From an uncultured Erwinia sp. (GTDB lineage Bacteria; Pseudomonadota; Gammaproteobacteria; Enterobacterales; Enterobacteriaceae), in contig CALYQW010000001.1 in NCBI GenBank assembly GCA_945290265.1, positions 124,001 to 188,000 of the forward strand: 64,000 bases of DNA, in the 5' to 3' direction. Shown piece after piece: positions 59,764 through 64,000 of the stretch; position 1 is the first letter of the stretch, and each line of letters opens with the position of its first letter. Made by a program: the position numbers and the translations under genes. The notes under the pieces were generated by a model that saw nothing but the letters and a program-made list of their open reading frames with translations, had not been told where the DNA came from and searched no databases.

Positions 59764-60894
59764 ATGATGAACACCACCTGGAGCAGAACGCTTTCCTGTG
59801 GCACGCTAAGCATTACCCCACACAGCGAGCGCTACCCCCTGAGCGATTTGTTTGAAATCGCCGAACGCCGCAATCCCAAACGCGCCTTTTTGTTTGTCAG
59901 CAAAGTACTGGGACGGCATATTCCGGTCGAACCGGCCGTTATGCGTGCAACCTACCGCCAGCTGGCCAGTCAGTTCCCGCCGCTGCCTGACGGCCCGGTG
60001 CTGTTTATCGGCATGGCGGAAACCGCCGTCGGCCTCGGAGCCGGGGTATTTGATGAGCTGCGCCAGCGCACGGATAACGCGCTGTACCTGACCTCAACCC
60101 GCCATCCGCAACCGGCTGAACTACTGTGTGAATTTAAGGAAAACCACAGCCATGCTACCGACCATCTGATCTACTTACCGGACGATGCGGCGCTGCGCCA
60201 GCGGGTGCGGGCGGCGCGTACCCTGGTGCTGATCGACGATGAAGCCACCACCGGCAATACCTTTATCAATCTGCTGGAGGCGCTGCGTCACGACGGTGGC
60301 CTGAGCGAGCTGACCCGGGTGATCGCCGTGACCCTGACCGACTGGAGTGGTAATGCGCTGCACCAGCGCTGCCCACTACCGGTGAGCACGGTTGCGCTGG
60401 TTACCGGCCGCTGGCAGTGGCAACCGCGCCCGGATGCCGCGCTGCCGGCAATGCCGGAGGTGAACGTCAGCAGCAGCGGCAGTGTGGCCATCACCGGCAA
60501 ACAGAGCTGGGGTCGGCTGGGGATGACGGTGCCGGCAGCCGATCTCGGCACGGATATCAGCAGCCGGCCGGGGGAGAAGATTCTGGTTCTCGGCAGCGGT
60601 GAGTTTGTCTGGGAACCCTTCATGCTGGCGGAACGGCTGGCCGCTCAGGGGGCTGAAGTGAAATACAGCGCGACCACCCGGTCACCGATTGCCTGCGGTT
60701 TTGCTGTCGAATCCGCTCTGACCTTCAGCGATAACTACGGGCTGGGCATCGCCAACTTTATTTACAACGTGGTGCACCAGCAGTTTGACCGCATTCTGCT
60801 GTGCTGTGAAACCCCCGCCGCCAGTATTGATCCGCAGCTGATCGCCGCGCTGGATGGGGTGGCACCGCGCGTAGAGGTCATCTGCTATGAATAA
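59764..60894 (+). CDS. Phosphoribosyltransferase-TRSP domain protein
   Basis: A 376-aa protein. The PRPP-binding loop is LVLIDDEATTGNT at residues 154-166, in an N-terminal type I PRTase domain. A C-terminal TRSP domain follows, with its namesake motif in YSATTRSPIACG and CCETPAASIDPQ. The ATG at 59764 has AAGG 5 nt upstream; a TTG at 59749 is rejected. Ter-linked biosynthetic operons are predicted to use this enzyme to attach a base-like group to ribose. It overlaps the next gene by 8 nt (ATGAATAA). Confidence 0.8.
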   Translation: MMNTTWSRTLSCGTLSITPHSERYPLSDLFEIAERRNPKRAFLFVSKVLGRHIPVEPAVMRATYRQLASQFPPLPDGPVLFIGMAETAVGLGAGVFDELRQRTDNALYLTSTRHPQPAELLCEFKENHSHATDHLIYLPDDAALRQRVRAARTLVLIDDEATTGNTFINLLEALRHDGGLSELTRVIAVTLTDWSGNALHQRCPLPVSTVALVTGRWQWQPRPDAALPAMPEVNVSSSGSVAITGKQSWGRLGMTVPAADLGTDISSRPGEKILVLGSGEFVWEPFMLAERLAAQGAEVKYSATTRSPIACGFAVESALTFSDNYGLGIANFIYNVVHQQFDRILLCCETPAASIDPQLIAALDGVAPRVEVICYE

Positions 60895-61669
60895 ACCGGT
60901 GATCTTCTCCGATCTTGACGACACCCTGTTCCAGACCCGGCGCAAAATGGTCGATGAGCTGGATCAGACCCCCTTCCGCTGTGGCGCACTCGATCGCAGT
61001 CATGAGCCGCGCAGCTTTATGACCGAAGAGCAGGCGATGCTGGTTGACTGGATGCTGGCCAGTGCCGAACTGATCCCGGTCACGGCGCGTGGCAGTGAAG
61101 AGCTTAGCCGGGTACAGATCCCGTTTACCTCCTGGGCAATCGCCACCCACGGCGCGGTGATCCTTAACCCGCAGGGGGAAGCCGATGCGCAGTGGCGCGG
61201 CCTGATGCTGGATCGGCTGCAGCCTTACCGCGCACAGCTGCTGGATATGCAGGCAGCCATCAGCGCCCTGATGGCCGAACGCGGCGTTAACGGCTGGGCG
61301 CGTATTAATTACGAATATAACCAGACCCCGGTGTATCTGGTGATGAAACACCGCGACAGCACCCGGCTGGACGAACTGTACGCTATTGCCGATGACGTTG
61401 CCCGGCGTTTTCCGCTCAGCGGCTATTACCAGCATCGCAACAGCAATAACGTGGCCTGGCTTCCGCAGGTGGTGGAAAAAGGGCTGGCGGTCAGCTGGCT
61501 GCTGGACAAACTGCGGGCAGAACGCGGCACCTTCCCGGTGATTGGCCTCGGAGACAGCCTGAGCGACCACCTCTTTATGAAACTGTGCAGCTGGTACGGC
61601 CTGCCGCGCCAGTGTCAGTTTGCCACCGCGATTAACCAGACCCTTTTTGGAGACGCGCACGATGCCTGA
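60887..61669 (+). CDS. HAD family phosphatase of the Ter-linked operon
   Basis: A 260-aa hydrolase. It starts with the nucleophile motif SDLDDTLF (residues 8-15); PVTARGSEELSRV carries motif II, and IGLGDSLSDHLFMK the metal motif. A cap domain lies between. The start overlaps the PRTase stop and its own end overlaps stiP by 8 nt, so all three are translationally coupled. It probably dephosphorylates an intermediate of the predicted pathway; the substrate is unknown. Confidence 0.8.
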   Translation: MNKPVIFSDLDDTLFQTRRKMVDELDQTPFRCGALDRSHEPRSFMTEEQAMLVDWMLASAELIPVTARGSEELSRVQIPFTSWAIATHGAVILNPQGEADAQWRGLMLDRLQPYRAQLLDMQAAISALMAERGVNGWARINYEYNQTPVYLVMKHRDSTRLDELYAIADDVARRFPLSGYYQHRNSNNVAWLPQVVEKGLAVSWLLDKLRAERGTFPVIGLGDSLSDHLFMKLCSWYGLPRQCQFATAINQTLFGDAHDA

Positions 61670-62741
61670 TATCAAGAGTTTTTCCGGCAGCTATCGCCCG
61701 GAAGATGTGCAGTTTTTACTGCAACCGGTTGAGATTGATATGACCCCGGTGGAGCAGAAAGAGCAGCTGATCCAGTCCGGGCAGCGTCACTATTCCGAGA
61801 TGCTGAGCCAGGAGCCGGTGCCGGGCCACTGGCATCTGGATCTGTTTTCCCGCGCGCTGGAACAGGGCAAAGAACGGCTGGCGCGCGAAGTCACCATGCT
61901 GGCGCGTGCGCTGGCCAGCCGCTTTGCCGGTCAGCCGGTGATCCTGGCAAGCCTGGTCCGTGCCGGGGTGCCGTTAGGGGTAATGCTGCAACAGGCGCTG
62001 AGCGCCATGGGGCATACGTCAACCCATTACGGCATCAGTATTATCCGCGATCGTGGTATCGACAGCTGCGCACTGGACTGGATCGAAGCCCGCCATGGCA
62101 GCGAAAATCTGGTTTTTGTTGATGGCTGGACCGGTAAAGGCGCTATTACCGCAGAACTGACCCGCACCCTGCAACAGCGCCCCGGCTATCCGGCGCAGCC
62201 GCGTCTGGTGGTGCTGGCCGATCCCTGTGGTCGTGCCTGGCTTGCAGCCAGCCATGAAGACTGGCTGATCCCGTTTGGCATTATGGGCGCACCGGTTTCC
62301 GGCCTGGTGTCACGTTCGCTGTGGCGCGCAGACGGACTGCATGGCTGCCTTCAGTGCGATCATCTGGCGCGTTTCGACTGCAGTCAGTCACTGGCAGACA
62401 GCGTAACCGCCTGCGCGGCTGGCCTGGATTTACGCGATCTGCCCCCCAGCCCACAGGACACAGTGCGCCAGCGGCAGTTGAGCCAGCAGAGTGAGCAGAC
62501 CATTGCCACCCTGACACAGCGTTATCAGATCGACAGTATTAACCGCATTAAGCCGGGGATTGCCGAAGCCACCCGCGCGGTGCTGCGCCGGGTGCCGGAT
62601 CATGTACTGGTCAGATCGGTGGACGATCCTGACGTTGCGCTGCTGGTGTATCTGGCACGCCAGAAAGCGCTGACCATTACTGAAGCCGGCAACGATCTGG
62701 GTCAGTATCGTGCCGTCACTATTATCAAAAAGGTGCTGTAA
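61662..62741 (+). CDS. StiP-type protein (PRTase-like and PELOTA domains)
   Basis: A 359-aa protein usually annotated as cysteine protease StiP. The N-terminal two-thirds resemble a PRTase fold (VILASLVRAGVPLGVMLQQA and VFVDGWTGKGAITAEL). The C-terminal 70 or so residues form a PELOTA RNA-binding domain (VPDHVLVRSVDDPDVALLVY). The start is 61662, inside the end of the HAD gene; 61620 is rejected. The protease label is doubtful from this sequence; a nucleotide or RNA-linked role fits the neighbours better (inference). Confidence 0.75.
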   Translation: MPDIKSFSGSYRPEDVQFLLQPVEIDMTPVEQKEQLIQSGQRHYSEMLSQEPVPGHWHLDLFSRALEQGKERLAREVTMLARALASRFAGQPVILASLVRAGVPLGVMLQQALSAMGHTSTHYGISIIRDRGIDSCALDWIEARHGSENLVFVDGWTGKGAITAELTRTLQQRPGYPAQPRLVVLADPCGRAWLAASHEDWLIPFGIMGAPVSGLVSRSLWRADGLHGCLQCDHLARFDCSQSLADSVTACAAGLDLRDLPPSPQDTVRQRQLSQQSEQTIATLTQRYQIDSINRIKPGIAEATRAVLRRVPDHVLVRSVDDPDVALLVYLARQKALTITEAGNDLGQYRAVTIIKKVL

Positions 62742-63703
62742 TGAACGCTCGTCTTTCTCCCTGGCGACTGGGGGCCACCCTGTATATGCCCGCCCTGCGC
62801 TGCGATATCGCGGATGCCATTTTGCATAATAAGGTCCCCGGGCTGCGCTCACTGGTGATCTGCCTGGAGGATGCGGTCGCGGAAGCCGATTTGCCGCAGG
62901 CGTTGGCGAATCTGCAACAGTTGCTGCAGACGCTGAATGCGGCACGCACTGCCGGTGGGCATCAGCACTGGCCACTGGTGTTTATTCGTCCCCGCCACTG
63001 TGTCATGGGCCGCGAACTGATCGCCGGTTTCGATCTGAGTGCCGTTGACGGTCTGGTGCTGCCTAAATTTACCCGCGCCTCGCTGCCAGACTGGTGGCAG
63101 ATGATGGAACCCACCCACCTTGCCATGATGCCCACTCTGGAAACCGAAGAGGTGTTTGACGTGCAGCAGATGCGTGAACTGGCGCTGACTGTGCAGCAAC
63201 ATCCCTGCCGCCGGCGTATTATTGCGTTGCGTATCGGTGGCAACGATCTGATGAATGTCATTGCACTGCGACGCCCGCGCCATTGCACGCTGTATGACAG
63301 CCCAATGGGCTACACCATCAAAATGCTGGTTGCGGTGTTTGCTGCACGTGATTTCGCCCTGACCGCACCGGTGTGTGAGCATATTGATGACCAGCACATC
63401 ATGGAGCAGGAACTGGCGCTGGATATTGCCCATGGACTGGTGGGAAAAACCGCCATTCATCCCTGCCAGATTGGGTTAATCCATCAGAAAATGATGGTTT
63501 CGTCCGGCGATCACGCCGATGCGCTACGTATTCTGAATTCAGCCCAGGCGGTATTTAAATCCCAGGGGGCGATGTGCGAACCGGCAACGCACCGCCGCTG
63601 GGCGGCGGCCATCCTTGCCAGAGCGCAGGTTTACGGTATTGCTCAGGATAAAGTCTCACTCTCAAGGCGTTTTTCTGCTGATATCTGGCACAGTAACTTC
63701 TAG
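62741..63703 (+). CDS. CitE-like HpcH/HpaI aldolase/citrate lyase family protein
   Basis: A 320-aa TIM-barrel protein. ICLEDAVAEADLPQAL and RIGGNDLMNVIALRR carry acidic metal and CoA-type substrate residues. KTAIHPCQIGLIHQ is the conserved end block of the family. Its ATG overlaps the stiP stop as TAATG. Ter-linked operons often end with such a lyase, predicted to add an acyl-type carbon unit to the metabolite. Confidence 0.82.
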   Translation: MNARLSPWRLGATLYMPALRCDIADAILHNKVPGLRSLVICLEDAVAEADLPQALANLQQLLQTLNAARTAGGHQHWPLVFIRPRHCVMGRELIAGFDLSAVDGLVLPKFTRASLPDWWQMMEPTHLAMMPTLETEEVFDVQQMRELALTVQQHPCRRRIIALRIGGNDLMNVIALRRPRHCTLYDSPMGYTIKMLVAVFAARDFALTAPVCEHIDDQHIMEQELALDIAHGLVGKTAIHPCQIGLIHQKMMVSSGDHADALRILNSAQAVFKSQGAMCEPATHRRWAAAILARAQVYGIAQDKVSLSRRFSADIWHSNF

Positions 63704-63758
63704 AAATCAGCGGGATGAATTAGTATTTTAATCTCTTTTCATTGGATGCAGGCTGATT

Positions 63759-64000
63759 ATGCAACTCAGTAGCCGACAGACTCGTATATACCGACTGGCC
63801 ATCCTGCTTGGCAGCAGTAAACCGCTGCCGGCAGCCAGCCTGCTCGATCAGTTGCACTGCTCCCGGCCCACGCTGATGCGGGCATTAAAAGAGCTGCGTG
63901 AAGACTGGGATGCCGACATAAAATACCATCCGGCCTCCGCCAGCTATCAGATGGCCGCAGCCGGTAAGCTGGATAAAAAATGCCTGCGCCGCTTTAGCGA
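63759..64000 (+). CDS. terW: Ter system regulator TerW (partial, runs off the window)
   Basis: The first 80 codons are visible, starting MQLSSRQTRIYRLAILLGSS. A winged-HTH follows (LLDQLHCSRPTLMRALKELR), and the frame reaches the window end. E. coli-type TerW is about 155 aa, so about half is missing. It is believed to regulate the ter promoter, and the repeated palindromes at 59274 and 59440 are candidate binding sites (inference). Confidence 0.85.
   Translation, partial: MQLSSRQTRIYRLAILLGSSKPLPAASLLDQLHCSRPTLMRALKELREDWDADIKYHPASASYQMAAAGKLDKKCLRRFS

Noticed and set aside
60878-61675. 265-codon frame on the minus strand
   Set aside because: Antisense to the HAD gene of the Ter-linked operon, whose motifs are intact; composition is shadow-like.

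Overview
The window is chromosomal DNA from a gamma-proteobacterium of the order Enterobacterales, most likely family Erwiniaceae (Erwinia or a close relative). The housekeeping genes have E. coli-like lengths and motifs and follow the parC-tolC-ribB-hldE-glnE-cca-tsaD-rpsU-dnaG-rpoD order of E. coli. The accessory content (autotransporter, opgB and ampH beside rpoD, an ara cluster, a ter cluster) differs. Genus placement is inference; no rRNA or tRNA gene was seen.

Layout. 0.1-6.1 kb: a citrate-type MFS symporter, then ftsP, plsC and parC on the minus strand. 6.1-11.9 kb: an accessory insertion between parC and mdaB. It holds a lipoprotein form of the S66 LD-carboxypeptidase family, a roughly 0.95 kb decayed stretch with a broken small ORF, a large autotransporter, and fused IS66 and IS21-like transposase remnants. 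11.9-17.4 kb: mdaB, ygiN, parE, yqiA, cpdA, yqiB and nudF; the last four form a tight minus-strand cluster (nudF-yqiB-cpdA-yqiA). 17.4-23.6 kb: tolC with a mar/sox/rob box, ygiB-ygiC, ygiD, ribB behind an FMN riboswitch, and ubiK. 23.6-29.4 kb: hldE, glnE and ygiF. 29.7-34.7 kb: ygiM, cca, uppP, folB, plsY and tsaD. 35.0-39.3 kb: the macromolecular synthesis operon rpsU-dnaG-rpoD.

39.4-45.1 kb: a structured repeat element with 12-bp tandem units and a 12-bp-arm palindrome, then opgB, ampH, a YecA-like UPF0149 gene and an unusual LuxR-type regulator with a hydrophobic tail. 45.8-52.4 kb: a complete L-arabinose unit (araE, araC, araBAD) with AraC half-site-like sequences ahead of araE and araB. 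52.5-54.0 kb: an unrecognised 187-aa protein and a HAD-IB phosphatase.

54.0-64.0 kb: a tellurite/stress (Ter) island. terZABCDE runs on the minus strand, with a separate degenerate TerD-like gene beyond a strong terminator. Divergent from it is a translationally coupled plus-strand operon (75-aa ORF, PRTase/TRSP protein, HAD phosphatase, StiP-type protein, CitE-like lyase), followed by terW, which runs off the window. Comparative genomics has predicted that such Ter-linked PRTase-HAD-PELOTA-CitE sets make an unidentified nucleoside-like metabolite. This operon, its leading small ORF and the repeated palindromes in the divergent promoter region are the best candidates here for under-described biology.
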